This document shows, piece after piece, positions 5,163-5,329 of a stretch of 5,329 nt of DNA. Source of the stretch: a bacterium TMED144 (GTDB taxonomy: Bacteria > Fidelibacterota > Marinisomatia > Marinisomatales > TCS55). Position numbers and translations under genes: made by a program. The notes below the pieces were generated by a model. It had not been told where the DNA came from and searched no databases. It saw only the letters and a list, made by a program, of their open reading frames with translations. The DNA lies in assembly GCA_002170005.2 (NCBI GenBank), contig NHGT02000021.1, positions 48,334-53,662 of the forward strand, in the 5' to 3' direction. Within the stretch, counting starts at the first letter, position 1. Each line of letters opens with the position of its first letter.

Positions 5163-5329
5163 ATCATAAAATATTTAGATTTAGGATTGGAAAAATACCA
5201 ACCCGACAATGATGCTGCAGGGAACATTGATCTGGTTTCAGTCAATGTTATGCCGGTGTTCCTTTCAACATCGAGCATTTGCCAAATGTAGTCCTTGTGC
5301 TGGTGGTCGGGACATGCAGGATAGCCAGG
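5153..5329 (-). CDS. metH: Cobalamin-dependent methionine synthase MetH, C-terminal end only
   Basis: The - strand reads from the window edge for 58 codons to TGA at 5155-5153. The fragment is the end of the B12-dependent methionine synthase activation domain, which binds S-adenosylmethionine for reductive reactivation of the cobalamin. Diagnostic motifs are PGYPACPDH (1-9 of the fragment), WQMLDVE (16-22), LTET (29-32), PAASLSGWYF (37-46) and PKSKYF (49-54). The Tyr-Phe pair corresponds to the Y1189-Y1190 SAM contact of the E. coli enzyme. The protein stops four residues after this pair, whereas E. coli MetH continues for about 37. Codons in the upstream part of the fragment are rich in C-ending choices and locally near 50% G+C, unlike the neighbours. 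The gene start and catalytic domains are outside the window. It converges on the acyltransferase gene with three bases between the stops. Confidence 0.9.
   Translation of the reverse strand, partial: PGYPACPDHQHKDYIWQMLDVERNTGITLTETRSMFPAASLSGWYFSNPKSKYFMISK

Noticed and set aside
1..5329. CRISPR arrays, insertion sequences, tRNA genes and direct-repeat attachment sites.
   Set aside because: Nearly all of the window is conserved coding sequence and I saw no regularly spaced repeats, transposase motifs, cloverleaf-like segments or flanking repeats.

Overview
The window is an A+T-rich (roughly two-thirds A+T by eye), gene-dense piece of a bacterial chromosome. Gene spacing is extremely tight: the six genes on the + strand follow one another with overlaps of 1 to 4 bases or no gap at all. 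Low G+C, compact proteins and near-zero spacers suggest a free-living bacterium with a streamlined genome, such as the uncultured marine lineages. No rRNA or other phylogenetic marker is present, so I do not assign a phylum.

Layout. Positions 1-486 (- strand) hold the N-terminal 162 residues of a CysQ/inositol-monophosphatase-family phosphatase that runs off the left edge. An 83-bp divergent spacer follows (487-569). Then comes a + strand operon: ribD (570-1580), ribE (1580-2173), ribBA (2170-3366), ribH (3366-3782), a class I SAM-dependent methyltransferase of unknown substrate (3782-4594), and a short PlsC-type acyltransferase starting at TTG (4595-5149). Three bases beyond its stop codon is the stop of a convergent - strand gene, the C-terminal end of cobalamin-dependent methionine synthase MetH (5153-5329), which continues past the right edge.

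Function. RibBA makes both riboflavin precursors: the pyrimidine from GTP (GTP cyclohydrolase II domain) and 3,4-dihydroxy-2-butanone 4-phosphate from ribulose 5-phosphate (RibB domain). RibD deaminates and reduces the pyrimidine, RibH condenses the two branches to lumazine, and RibE dismutates lumazine to riboflavin. All key catalytic or metal-binding residues checked are present, so the window encodes a complete core pathway apart from the HAD-type phosphatase step and the FMN/FAD-forming RibF, which are not here. No FMN riboswitch is seen ahead of the operon.

Most of the window is ordinary housekeeping DNA and I see no clear novel system. The points most worth a second look are the methyltransferase and acyltransferase joined to the riboflavin operon, the early end of MetH, overlapping inverted repeats across the two convergent stop codons, a six-codon minicistron overlapping the ribD start, and a 10-mer present in three exact copies.
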